Shown: positions 1-6,991, counted from the stretch's first letter. The stretch is 48,539 nt of DNA from JAEKLB01 sp050249235 (GCA_050249235.1 JBFWQW010000011.1:1-48539); one strand, 5' to 3'. A program made the numbers and translations. Notes: generated by a model not told the origin, from the sequence alone.

Positions 1-1
1 C

Positions 2-892
2 GATCTCACCATCCACCGGGGGCACCCCCTCGTGTGGGAGGCGCCACCGGGTTGGCGGGTGCCGGCGACCGCTCTCGCCGTCGATCCCGGCCCGTCGCGC
101 TCGCTGGTCGGGGCCCGGGTGGCGGATGCCCTGGCGGCCGGCGAGGTCGCCCTCGGCGCCGCCGGCGCCCGCCTCCACGGCGCGACCGTGGGTGACACCG
201 TCTTCCTCCTCGGATGGGACGGCCGGACCCACGGACGGCGGGTCGGCGCCATCGCCGACGACACCCGCACCGGCTCGGCCGAAGTTGTCCTCGCCGTCGC
301 CGACGCCGCCTCGATGGGCTTCTCGCGTCCCCTCACCGTGGTGCTGTTCGGGGGGTCGAGGGGAGCGCTGGAAGCAGCCGCCGGGGCCGTCGGCGGCGGC
401 CTCGACGTCGACCGCTCGTGGGAGCCGCCGTCGCTCGACGACGTGCTTCCCCTCGTGCGCATCAAGGAGCTCCTGGGGGAGATGGCCTACCTGCCCGGCC
501 GGGGCGACAGCGTCACGATGCACCCCGGGTTCACGGCCGGGATCACCACCGAGCGGGTGCCGCTGCTGGGTCGCGTCACCTGCCACGTCGCCGTCCTCCC
601 GGCCCTGCGGGGCGCCCTCGACGACGTGGCCCGGGCCGGCCTCGGCGGCGCCCTCGGTCGCTACGGCGGCTGCTTCACGCCGAGGCTCATCCGGGGCGGA
701 GACAGCGGGGGCTCCCTGTCCCGCCACAGCTTCGGGATCGCCGTCGACCTGAACATCACGAACAACTCGTTCGGCGGCCGGGTGAGCATGGACCCGGCCG
801 TCGTCGACATCTTCCGGCGCTGGGGCTTCGCCTGGGGCGGCACCTGGACCCGGCCCGACGGCATGCACTTCGAGTGGGTGGGCGGCCGTTGA
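2..892 (+). CDS. M15 family peptidase (D-Ala-D-Ala carboxypeptidase-like), 5'-truncated
   Basis: The reading frame is already open at base 2 and ends at a TGA at 890-892, so the gene starts upstream of the window. A GTG at 32 is the first start codon inside it, but the upstream codons look like ordinary coding sequence. The C-terminal third carries the zinc site of M15 (VanY-like) peptidases: SRHSFGIAVDLN, supplying a His and an Asp, and PDGMHFEW, supplying the last His about 8 residues from the end. Known family members trim peptidoglycan peptide stems. The roughly 150 residues before this domain match nothing I recognise and may be a substrate- or wall-binding part. The catalytic domain is secure; the exact substrate and full length are not. 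Confidence 0.8.
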   Translation, partial: DLTIHRGHPLVWEAPPGWRVPATALAVDPGPSRSLVGARVADALAAGEVALGAAGARLHGATVGDTVFLLGWDGRTHGRRVGAIADDTRTGSAEVVLAVADAASMGFSRPLTVVLFGGSRGALEAAAGAVGGGLDVDRSWEPPSLDDVLPLVRIKELLGEMAYLPGRGDSVTMHPGFTAGITTERVPLLGRVTCHVAVLPALRGALDDVARAGLGGALGRYGGCFTPRLIRGGDSGGSLSRHSFGIAVDLNITNNSFGGRVSMDPAVVDIFRRWGFAWGGTWTRPDGMHFEWVGGR

Positions 893-931
893 GCCACAGC
901 GGCCCCACAGTCCGTTCCCAGCCGTGATCCG

Positions 932-943
932 TAGGTTCCGGGC
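932..943 (+). promoter_or_regulatory. Candidate -10 element for leaderless YceI transcript
   Basis: TAGGTT at 932-937 matches the actinobacterial -10 pattern TANNNT. Only CCGGGC separates it from the ATG at 944, which would place transcription start at or next to the start codon. No convincing -35 element is visible. Confidence 0.5.
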
Positions 944-1699
944 ATGAAGCGGAACCTGAGGCTCGTCGTCCTGGCTGCCGTCCTCGTCGTCGCTGCCACC
1001 GGCGCGGGCCTGTGGTGGTTCCTCCGTGACGATGCACCGGACGCCGTCGCACTGAGCACGGCCGTCGAGTCGGTCGAGGACGGCGAGGCGGGCCGCAGCG
1101 ACGACCCTGCGACCGGCACCGCGGGCACCGAGGACGTCGGGGGCATCGAGGGCACGTGGGCGGTCGACAGCACGACCGGCGACTTCGACTTCGAGAAGGC
1201 CACCGGCACCTTCGCCGGCTTCCGCATCGCCGAGAACCTCGCCGGCATCGGCTCGACCACGGCGGTCGGGCGCACCGGCGACGTCGAGGGCTCGATCAGC
1301 ATCGAGGGCACCACGCTGACGGATGCCAGCTTCCAGGTCGACGTCACCGGGATCACCACCAACGAGTCCCGCCGCGACGACAAGGTGCAGCAGGCGCTCG
1401 AGTCGGGCCGCTTCCCGACGGCGGCCTTCGAGCTGACCGAGCCGGTCGAGCTGGGGGCGGGCGCCGCCGACGGCGGCCCGGTGGCGGTGACCGCAACGGG
1501 CGGCCTGACCATCCACGGGGTCACCCGGGTGGTCGAGATCGACCTCGAGGCCCAGCTCGTCGACGACACGATCGTCGTGGTCGGCTCGATCGACCTCACC
1601 TTCTCGGACTTCGACGTCGAGGTCCCCGAGAGCCAGCTGGTGCTCTCCGTCGAGGACCACGGCGTGATGGAGGTCCAGCTCCTGCTCGTGCGGCGCTGA
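944..1699 (+). CDS. YceI-family protein with N-terminal membrane anchor
   Basis: A 251-residue protein. Residues about 5-27 form one hydrophobic segment after MKRN, so it is exported or membrane-anchored. From about residue 70 it follows the YceI lipocalin-like fold: GTWAVDSTTGDFDF, a central ESRRDDKVQQALESGRFPTA, and GLTIHGVTRVVEIDLEAQLV. YceI proteins bind isoprenoids or other amphiphiles in a beta-barrel; the ligand cannot be told here. The start is supported by a TAGGTT hexamer at 932-937 lying 6 bases before the ATG, as in a leaderless actinobacterial transcript, with no ribosome-binding site between them. It is tandem with the M15 peptidase but probably has its own promoter. Confidence 0.88.
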   Translation: MKRNLRLVVLAAVLVVAATGAGLWWFLRDDAPDAVALSTAVESVEDGEAGRSDDPATGTAGTEDVGGIEGTWAVDSTTGDFDFEKATGTFAGFRIAENLAGIGSTTAVGRTGDVEGSISIEGTTLTDASFQVDVTGITTNESRRDDKVQQALESGRFPTAAFELTEPVELGAGAADGGPVAVTATGGLTIHGVTRVVEIDLEAQLVDDTIVVVGSIDLTFSDFDVEVPESQLVLSVEDHGVMEVQLLLVRR

Positions 1700-1708
1700 C
1701 CTCTGCGG

Positions 1709-2266
1709 TCAGTCGATCTCGGTCGCGAGCTCGCGGACCCGGGCCAGGAACGCGGCCCGCTCCTCGCCGCCGAGCAGGGCGCCGACCGAGCGGTCGAGCT
1801 GGTCGAGGTCGACCGAGCCGGCCGCGGCCATGGTGGCGACGTCGACGGCGTCCTTGGGCCGGGCGAAGAAGGCCTTGAAGACGGCGAGGTCGGGGCAGGC
1901 CAGCACGGGCAGGTCGGCCACCCCGGCGAAGGGCACGTGCCGCCGGTTGTCCTCGGCCCGGTCGTGGAACGGGTGGTTCGACAGGAAGACGTCGACGGGC
2001 GTGGCGTCCCACCACAGGCGGGCCTGGCCGTCGCGCCGCAGGCCGGCCCGGGCGGCGGGGGAGACGGCCACGCCGTCGGGCAGGGCGGCCAGGAGGTCGT
2101 CGAGGCGATCGATGCCGACGAACACGTTGAGGTCGATGTCGCGCGTCGCCCGGGGCTCGGCCGTGCAGAAGGCCAGGGCCAGTGCGCCGCCGAAGGCGTG
2201 GGCCAGACCGGCCGTCTCGAGGTGCTCGTGCAGGGCGACGATGCGGCCGGTGAGGGTGAGCGCCAT
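1709..2266 (-). CDS. AbiEii/MenT-like nucleotidyltransferase, putative toxin
   Basis: A 185-residue protein. GGALALAF followed by RATRDIDLNVFV is the nucleotidyltransferase-fold active-site pattern (GG...D-x-D) seen in AbiEii/DUF1814 toxins. DLAVFKAFFARPKDAVDV resembles their K...R.KD..D motif. Known relatives (AbiEii, mycobacterial MenT) transfer nucleotides, for MenT onto tRNA acceptor stems. It lies 63 bases downstream of an XRE-type HTH gene on the same strand, the usual antitoxin-toxin order, although classical AbiEi/MenA antitoxins are a different family. No Shine-Dalgarno sequence is visible in the C-rich mRNA just before the ATG. It could instead be a non-toxic housekeeping nucleotidyltransferase. 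Confidence 0.7.
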   Translation of the reverse strand: MALTLTGRIVALHEHLETAGLAHAFGGALALAFCTAEPRATRDIDLNVFVGIDRLDDLLAALPDGVAVSPAARAGLRRDGQARLWWDATPVDVFLSNHPFHDRAEDNRRHVPFAGVADLPVLACPDLAVFKAFFARPKDAVDVATMAAAGSVDLDQLDRSVGALLGGEERAAFLARVRELATEID

Positions 2267-2274
2267 GGGTCGTC

Positions 2275-2307
2275 GGGGGTCGGGGGATCGGGGGTCGGGG
2301 GATCGGG
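2275..2307. repeat. G5-tract 15-bp repeat between antitoxin-like and toxin-like genes
   Basis: Two copies of a 15-bp unit (GGGGGTCGGGGGATC) sit side by side, giving four runs of five G on the plus strand at 2275-2279, 2282-2286, 2290-2294 and 2297-2301, with further G3 runs after. This has the form of a G-quadruplex motif with loops of 2-3 bases. The genes are transcribed from the other strand, so the mRNA is C-rich here and carries no ribosome-binding site. Confidence 0.8.
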
Positions 2308-2329
2308 ATCCGGGTCGGGAGTCCGGTGA

Positions 2330-2650
2330 TCAGGCGGCGAGGTCGCGCACGATGGGGAAGCGAAGGTCTCGGTCCGGCCGGTGGGGGAGCTGCTCGGCCA
2401 GCTCGAGCAGCTCCTCGAGGATCCGCCCGTTGGCGGCGACGTCGATCGAGGCCGGCGACACCTGGGCGCCGAGCTCGAGGGTGGCCCCGCCGGCGGCGAG
2501 CAGCCGGGCCAGGGTGTCGACCCGGGGGACCCGGGCCCCCTGCTCGTAGAGGCAGACGGCCGCGGCCGAGGTGCCGGCCCGCTCGGCCAGCTGCCGCTGC
2601 GTGAGGCCGGCCTGCCGGCGGCGCTGGGTGAGGAGGGTGGCGACGTCCAT
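2330..2650 (-). CDS. XRE-family HTH regulator, putative antitoxin/autorepressor
   Basis: A 106-residue protein whose first 60 residues form a Cro/C1-type helix-turn-helix: LLTQRRRQAGLTQRQLAERA, then AAVCLYEQGARVPRVDTLARLL. The remaining 45 residues may form the partner-binding tail. It is the first gene of a two-gene unit with the nucleotidyltransferase. A perfect 9-bp inverted repeat lies 7 bases upstream of its ATG and overlaps the only plausible -10 element, which strongly suggests autorepression. That it neutralises the downstream protein is inferred from gene order only. Confidence 0.8.
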   Translation of the reverse strand: MDVATLLTQRRRQAGLTQRQLAERAGTSAAAVCLYEQGARVPRVDTLARLLAAGGATLELGAQVSPASIDVAANGRILEELLELAEQLPHRPDRDLRFPIVRDLAA

Positions 2651-2656
2651 GCCAAG

Positions 2657-2677
2657 ATGTTATCGGAACCGATAACA
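2657..2677 (-). promoter_or_regulatory. Perfect palindromic operator overlapping a leaderless -10
   Basis: TGTTATCGG-AA-CCGATAACA at 2658-2677 is a perfect 9-bp inverted repeat with a 2-base spacer, notably AT-rich for this genome. On the minus strand it reads into TAACAT (2662-2657), a TANNNT -10 element 6 bases before the XRE start codon. A repressor bound here would block transcription. Confidence 0.75.
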
Positions 2678-2763
2678 CCAGCCGGCCGCGGGGCTACGGG
2701 GGCGCCCCCTGACCACGGTCTACGCTCCGGCCGACCTCGCCGCAGCCGGAAAGGGAGCGCGCC

Positions 2764-3414
2764 GTGCCGCTCGACCTCACCCCCCATCTGGATCCCCCCT
2801 CCACGGCCGTCGTGGCCCTCGAGGTCCAGGAGAACCTGCTCCTGCCGGAGAAGGCGATCATCCCCGGTCTGGCCGGCCACGCCGAGTCGATCGGGCTCGT
2901 GGACCGCCTCGCCACCCTGTTCGACGCCGCCCGGCGGGTCGGCGTCCGGGTCTTCTACGTCGCCGACCAGCGCCGCTACGACCTGCTCGCGCCCCGGGCC
3001 GGGCGGGGCGGCCCCCGCATCGTCCGCAACCCCGCCGCCAGCCCCGGCCACGGACCCATCGTCGGCCGGCTCGAGCCCCGGCCCGAGGACGTCTGGATCA
3101 AGCGGGAGCAGGGCATGACCGGCTTCTTCACGACGCCGCTCGACGCCTACCTCCGCAATGCCGGTGTCCGGACGGTGATCATCACGGGGGTCTCGGCGAA
3201 CATCGCCGTCGTGGGCACGGCGATCGAGGCCATGAACCGGGGCTACCGGGTGATCGTGCCGGGCGACTGCGTGGCCGGCGATCCCCCCGAGTACGTGGAG
3301 CAGCTCCTGCGCTACACGATCCGCAACGTCGGGATGGTGGCCCCGGTCCAGGGCATCCTCGACCACTGGGCCGGCCTCCCGGCCAACCCGTTCGAGGCGC
3401 CGAGCCCGGCCTGA
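2764..3414 (+). CDS. Isochorismatase-like protein lacking the usual catalytic Cys and Asp
   Basis: A 216-residue protein of the isochorismatase/cysteine-hydrolase fold. The GTG start follows AAAGGGAG by six bases. The three expected active-site regions are recognisable: ALEVQEN, where most members have Asp; IKREQGMTGF, keeping the Lys; and TGVSANIAVVGTA, where the nucleophilic Cys position holds Ala. So Asp is Glu and Cys is Ala, and ordinary amidase chemistry is unlikely. I recall Cys-less relatives in actinobacteria with a similar Glu, so this may be a subfamily with another activity rather than a dead gene. The protein is otherwise full length. Neighbours give no substrate clue. Confidence 0.8.
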   Translation: MPLDLTPHLDPPSTAVVALEVQENLLLPEKAIIPGLAGHAESIGLVDRLATLFDAARRVGVRVFYVADQRRYDLLAPRAGRGGPRIVRNPAASPGHGPIVGRLEPRPEDVWIKREQGMTGFFTTPLDAYLRNAGVRTVIITGVSANIAVVGTAIEAMNRGYRVIVPGDCVAGDPPEYVEQLLRYTIRNVGMVAPVQGILDHWAGLPANPFEAPSPA

Positions 3415-3462
3415 TCCCCTCCGGGTGCGGGCCGGCTCGGTGACCCGGCTCGCGCCGTCCCC

Positions 3463-3594
3463 TCAGATGGCCGGTGGCGGCACGGGCTGGGCCAGCGCGG
3501 CGTGGCGGCGCCGCTGCCAGCGGCGGTAGGCCCAGCCGGCGGCGCCGAGGAGGCCCCACCGCAGCAGTCGTGAACGGATCCCGAGTCGTGCCAT
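3463..3594 (-). CDS. Possible 43-residue basic, Trp-rich small protein
   Basis: An ATG at 3594 opens a 43-codon frame ending at TGA 3463-3465. The product has a short hydrophobic stretch (LLRWGLLGAAGWAY) followed by RRWQRRRH, like many tiny actinobacterial membrane-associated proteins. It fills an otherwise empty gap between the convergent isochorismatase-like gene and the divergent diiron-oxidase-like gene. There is no strong ribosome-binding site. I do not recognise it; it could be chance. Confidence 0.4.
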   Translation of the reverse strand: MARLGIRSRLLRWGLLGAAGWAYRRWQRRRHAALAQPVPPPAI

Positions 3595-3693
3595 GGGCCG
3601 GGTCTACCCCGACCCCCGCGATCCGACCGGAACATGGTTCGTGAGGGGGCGGCCCGGGCAGAGCTGCGGCTCCGGACGACGGGGGAGGTGGGC

Positions 3694-4815
3694 ATGGCGA
3701 CGATGGCGGTGGCGGGCACGGGCCCGGTGAGCTCCCGTCCCCGCCCGGCCCCGGTCTTGCGGCCCCGGGGGCCCCGGAGCCGGTTCGTCCTCGACGCCCT
3801 CGCCGGGCCGCCCCGCCCGCTCGGCCCGATGCCGCCGGCCGTGGACGACCCGATCGAGGGCGACGACAGCGCCCTCGCGCTCTACACCTGCTACGAGCTG
3901 CACTATGGCGGGCTGCCCGGTGTGGACGACGGGTGGGAGTGGGAACCGTCGCTGCTCGGCGCCCGCCGGGAGCTCGAGCAGGACCTCGAGCGGGCCCTCG
4001 TCGAGATGGTGGGTGCCCGCTGCCCGGTCGAGGAGGGGCGAGGAGCCGACCCCGCCGGCGCGGTGGAGCGGGCCCTCCTCGAGCTGCAGGCCCGGCCGGG
4101 CCCGTCGCTCTCGTCGTTCGTGCTGGCCGGCGGGACCCTCGAGCAGGTGCGGGAGCTGGCCGTGCACCGCTCGGCCTACCAGCTGAAGGAGGCCGACCCC
4201 CACACGTGGGCCATCCCCCGCCTCGCGGGTCGCTCGAAGGCGGCGCTCGTCGACATCCAGTTCGGCGAGTACGGCGACGGCGACCCGGCCCGGGTGCATG
4301 CCGAGCTGTTCGCCCGGACGCTGCGGGCGCTCGATCTCGACGACCGCGTCGGTGCCTACGTCGACCGCCTCCCGGGGGTGTCGCTGAGCACGTGCAACCT
4401 GATCTCGCTGTTCGGGCTGCACCGCCGGTGGCGGGGCGCCCTCGTCGGCCACCTCGCCCTGTTCGAGCTGTGCTCCGTGGTGCCCATGGGTCGCTACCGG
4501 GACGCCCTCGTCGCCCTCGGCTACGGCCCCGACGCCACGGAGTTCTACGCCGCCCACGTCGAGGCCGACGCCCGCCACCAGGAGGTCGCCCTCCGCGAGA
4601 TGGTGGCCGGCCTGGTGGCCGACGAGCCCGACCTGGCGGCCGACGTCGTCTTCGGGGCCCGCTCGCTCAGCGCCCTGGAGGGCCGCTTCGCCGACCACGT
4701 GCTGCGGGCCTGGCGGAGCGGCCGCAGCTCGCTCCGCCAGCCCCTCCGGGCAGCGTCGCACCGCCAAGGATCGAACGGAGGAGGTCTGGCCGAGACGATG
4801 CTCGGATCCCACTGA
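3694..4815 (+). CDS. Iron-containing redox enzyme family protein (heme-oxygenase-like diiron oxidase fold)
   Basis: I place the start at ATG 3694 because GGGGAGGTGGGC lies directly before it; an in-frame ATG at 3634 would add 20 residues. This gives 373 residues. The ligand pattern of heme-oxygenase-like diiron oxidases is visible: a Glu in YQLKEADPHTWAIPRL, E and H in FGEYGDGDPARVHAELF, and H, D and H in FYAAHVEADARH. Known relatives desaturate, decarboxylate or N-oxygenate small substrates with O2 at a two-iron site; many actinobacterial members are uncharacterised. There is no biosynthetic cluster around it, so its substrate is open. An odd C-terminal tail (about 30 residues, Ser/Arg/Gly-rich) follows the fold. 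Confidence 0.82.
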   Translation: MATMAVAGTGPVSSRPRPAPVLRPRGPRSRFVLDALAGPPRPLGPMPPAVDDPIEGDDSALALYTCYELHYGGLPGVDDGWEWEPSLLGARRELEQDLERALVEMVGARCPVEEGRGADPAGAVERALLELQARPGPSLSSFVLAGGTLEQVRELAVHRSAYQLKEADPHTWAIPRLAGRSKAALVDIQFGEYGDGDPARVHAELFARTLRALDLDDRVGAYVDRLPGVSLSTCNLISLFGLHRRWRGALVGHLALFELCSVVPMGRYRDALVALGYGPDATEFYAAHVEADARHQEVALREMVAGLVADEPDLAADVVFGARSLSALEGRFADHVLRAWRSGRSSLRQPLRAASHRQGSNGGGLAETMLGSH

Positions 4816-4840
4816 ACGGCCGGTCGGGAGACAGCCCTCA

Positions 4841-4862
4841 TAGTCTGCACCTCATATGAGGT
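4841..4862 (+). promoter_or_regulatory. -10-like TAGTCT and 14-bp perfect palindrome spanning the start codon
   Basis: TAGTCT (4841-4846) resembles a TANNNT -10 element. ACCTCATATGAGGT at 4849-4862 is a perfect 14-bp palindrome with the ATG of the next gene (4856) at its centre. It would cover the transcription start if the mRNA is nearly leaderless, and so is a candidate operator. Confidence 0.5.
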
Positions 4863-5692
4863 TGCCTTCGATGTCGTTCGCCATCGGCCTGGTGCTCCTC
4901 GTCCTCGCCGGCGGTTGGCTGTTCGTCCTCGTCGACGGCGAGGACGGAAGGGATGCGCACCATCGGGTGGCCGATGTGGCCGATGGTCGATGGCGAGGGG
5001 TTCGGACCGACGCGGCGGGCCGGGTGCTCGTCGTCTCCCTCCTCGCCGAGCCCAGCTATCGGGCCGACGACCAGTGCTCCGTCGACTATCGGCTCCGCCT
5101 CCGCGAGTTCGCCGATCGCGTGGAGATCACCGTGCTGGAACGGGCTGCGAGGGAGAAGTCCCGTCGTACCGTCTCGTGCCCCGATGTCGGTCACGGCCGC
5201 CTCGTGCGGGGGGAGCTCGTGGCGCCGCTCGCCGGGAGGCGGCTCGTCGGTCAGCCAGGCGACATCCGCCGTCCGGTGGTCGCGGGCTCCGACCTCCTGA
5301 CCCGGGGTTGGCTCCCACCGGATTGGGAGATCGAGAGCGAGCGGGCGCAGGAATCCGAAGGGGCGACGCCGGCCTGGGTTCGCTGGTGGGCCACCTCGCG
5401 ACCGGTCGACCGGCTGCTCCCCGGTTGCGACCGGGACGACGTCGGTCTCGGCCTCGTGGAGGGACCGCCGTCGGTGCTCTCGCCGCGCCGGTATCTCGGC
5501 GAGGAGCCGGTCGGCGAGCGGTCCGTGCGGGGCTTCGCGTCGACGATCAGCACCAGCGGCGACGGCCAGAGCTCGAGCCTCTGGTGGCGGGAGGGCGGCA
5601 TGGACCGGGTCCTCCGGCTGCGGACCGCGTGCCCGCTCGACCTGGACATCCGCGTCGATCTCCTGCTCCGGGTCGGGCGCTCGCTCGGCTGA
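4856..5692 (+). CDS. Membrane-anchored or secreted protein of unknown function
   Basis: A 278-residue protein. Residues about 5-26 (MSFAIGLVLLVLAGGWLFVLV) form a signal anchor; the rest is polar with scattered Trp and four Cys, likely outside the cell. I recognise no domain. The start ATG is preceded by TAGTCT and lies inside a 14-bp palindrome, so expression may be regulated at initiation. GC at the third position is in line with neighbours, but the protein has more Arg and Trp than most, giving WEIESERAQESEG and WVRWWATSRPV. It is convergent with the fur-like gene. Confidence 0.65.
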   Translation: MRLPSMSFAIGLVLLVLAGGWLFVLVDGEDGRDAHHRVADVADGRWRGVRTDAAGRVLVVSLLAEPSYRADDQCSVDYRLRLREFADRVEITVLERAAREKSRRTVSCPDVGHGRLVRGELVAPLAGRRLVGQPGDIRRPVVAGSDLLTRGWLPPDWEIESERAQESEGATPAWVRWWATSRPVDRLLPGCDRDDVGLGLVEGPPSVLSPRRYLGEEPVGERSVRGFASTISTSGDGQSSSLWWREGGMDRVLRLRTACPLDLDIRVDLLLRVGRSLG

Positions 5693-5731
5693 CCTCCGGC
5701 GGGGCGGGATCGCGGCGCGGGCGAACGAGCG

Positions 5732-6202
5732 CTAGCTCGGGGCGCAGTCGGTGCAACGGCCGCCGACGGTGAGGCGGAGGGGCCCGGCGCCGAGGCCGGG
5801 ATGGGACGCGAGGCGCCGGACCCAGGGGGCGACGAGGTCCGGGTCGAGCTCGACCACCGCGCCGCAGCCCTCGCAGACGAAGTGGTGGTGGGCGTGGTCG
5901 CGCAGGTGGTACACCGCCGCCCCCGGGCCGAGCGACAGCCGCCCGAGCGAGCCCAGCCGGACCAGCGCGTCGAGGGTGCGGTAGACCGTCGACAGGTGCA
6001 TGTCCGGTTGGTCGGCCTGGACGATGGCGGCGATGTCCTCGGCCGTCACGTGGTGGTCGGGCGCCGTCATCAGGGCGTGGACGATGGCCCGGCGGCCGGT
6101 GGTGACCCGCCCGCCGTCGGTCCGGAGGAGCTCGAGCATCGCCGCCACCCGGTCGTCGACGTCGTCGTGGACGTGATCGGGGTGGTGGTGGCTGGTGGAC
6201 AC
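5732..6202 (-). CDS. Fur-family metalloregulator (probable nickel/cobalt- or zinc-responsive repressor)
   Basis: About 156 residues from GTG 6202; an in-frame ATG at 6250 would add 16 residues. Order: a His-rich N-terminus (SHHHPDHVHDD), winged helix (VTAEDIAAIVQ...HLSTVYRTLDALVRLG), then HAHHHFVCEGCGAVVELD with the first CxxC, and a terminal CTDC giving the second CxxC, the structural zinc site of Fur proteins. The HLSTVYRTL recognition helix is typical. It is transcribed divergently from cbiMNQO, so it most likely controls that cobalt/nickel importer and itself. The metal cannot be read from the sequence; the His-rich N-terminus suits Ni, Co or Zn rather than Fe. Confidence 0.85.
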   Translation of the reverse strand: MSTSHHHPDHVHDDVDDRVAAMLELLRTDGGRVTTGRRAIVHALMTAPDHHVTAEDIAAIVQADQPDMHLSTVYRTLDALVRLGSLGRLSLGPGAAVYHLRDHAHHHFVCEGCGAVVELDPDLVAPWVRRLASHPGLGAGPLRLTVGGRCTDCAPS

Positions 6203-6256
6203 GACCGGCCCATTGTGCCGGCCGGCGGGCGCTTCGGGGGTCAACTGCATGATCGA

Positions 6257-6282
6257 CGCAGTCGCAAGTCCTTCGCAGTAGC
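6257..6282. promoter_or_regulatory. Candidate Nur/Fur-family operator between the regulator and cbiM
   Basis: TCGCAA-N5-TCGCAG at 6262-6278 has the same 6-5-6 layout and 11-bp period as the Streptomyces Nur box (tTGCaa-N5-ttGCAA). It lies within a larger direct repeat, CGCAGTCGC (6257-6265) and CGCAGTAGC (6274-6282), 17 bp apart. It sits just upstream of cbiM and of the regulator. Confidence 0.45.
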
Positions 6283-6292
6283 GTGCCGATCC

Positions 6293-6991
6293 GTGCACGT
6301 CCCCGACGGCTTCATCGACGGGCCCACCTCGCTCGCGGCCGGGCTGGTTGCGGTCGGCGGTGTGGCGATCGCGGTGCGCCGGGCCGGCCGGGTGCTCGAC
6401 GACCGCCAGGTGCCGCTGGCCGGGCTGGTCTCGGCCTTCGTGTTCGCGGCCCAGATGGTGAACTTCCCGGTGGCGACCGGCACGAGCGGCCACCTGCTCG
6501 GCGGGGTGCTGGCGGCGGTGCTGGTGGGCCCCTGGTTGGGGTCGCTCTGCGTGGCGGTGGTGCTGGCGGTGCAGGCGCTCCTCTTCGCCGACGGCGGCCT
6601 CACCGCCCTCGGCCTGAACGTCCTGAACATGGGGCTGGTGGCGCCGCTCGGTGGCGTCGTGCTCTTCGTCGGCCTCCGCCGTGTCCTGCCGTCCGGGCAA
6701 CCCGGGGTCGTGCTGTCGGCCGGCGTCGCCGCCGGCCTGGCCGTGGTGCTGGCATCGCTCGCCTTCACCGTCGAGTACGCGGTCGGCGGGAGCGGGGGCG
6801 CGTCCGTCGTCACGGTGGGCGCGGCCATGGTCGGGGTCCACGCCCTGATCGGCGTCGGCGAAGGCGTCGTCACCGCCATGACGGTGAGCGCGGTGCTGGC
6901 GTCGCGGCCCGACCTGGTGTGGGGCGCCCGCCACCTGGTCGCGGCCGGCCCGCTGCCGTTGGCCGTCGACCCGGGCGCGGTCGGGCCGTGA
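6293..6991 (+). CDS. cbiM: ECF transporter substrate-specific component CbiM
   Basis: I start at GTG 6293 because the protein then begins (f)Met-His-Val-Pro-Asp-Gly-Phe-Ile-Asp. The N-terminal Met-His pair is a metal ligand in CbiM/NikM, so the mature N-terminus is functionally fixed. The product has 232 residues and is almost entirely membrane segments, with AAQMVNFPVATGTSGHLLGG, a conserved CbiM motif containing a further His. It captures Co2+ (or Ni2+) for the energy-coupling-factor importer. It overlaps cbiN by 4 bases (GTGA) and heads the cbiMNQO operon. Cobalt is favoured because cbiN is separate and a B12 enzyme lies next door, but nickel is not excluded. Confidence 0.92.
   Translation: MHVPDGFIDGPTSLAAGLVAVGGVAIAVRRAGRVLDDRQVPLAGLVSAFVFAAQMVNFPVATGTSGHLLGGVLAAVLVGPWLGSLCVAVVLAVQALLFADGGLTALGLNVLNMGLVAPLGGVVLFVGLRRVLPSGQPGVVLSAGVAAGLAVVLASLAFTVEYAVGGSGGASVVTVGAAMVGVHALIGVGEGVVTAMTVSAVLASRPDLVWGARHLVAAGPLPLAVDPGAVGP

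Noticed and set aside
661..3366. A 901-codon open frame on the minus strand
   Set aside because: It runs antisense through several clear genes and its protein is Pro/Arg/Ser-rich low-complexity sequence, as expected from high third-position GC. The same reasoning removes the long frames at 5732-8014 (only its end is the Fur gene), 24679-27951 and 41434-43473.
3421..3448. Terminator hairpin after the isochorismatase-like gene
   Set aside because: CCGGGT and ACCCGG can pair, but the stem is 6 bp with a 16-base loop and no further support.
6203..6292. Cobalamin riboswitch before cbiM
   Set aside because: The gap is only 90 bases and shows no B12-box; a riboswitch needs about 200. Control by the divergent Fur-family protein is more likely.
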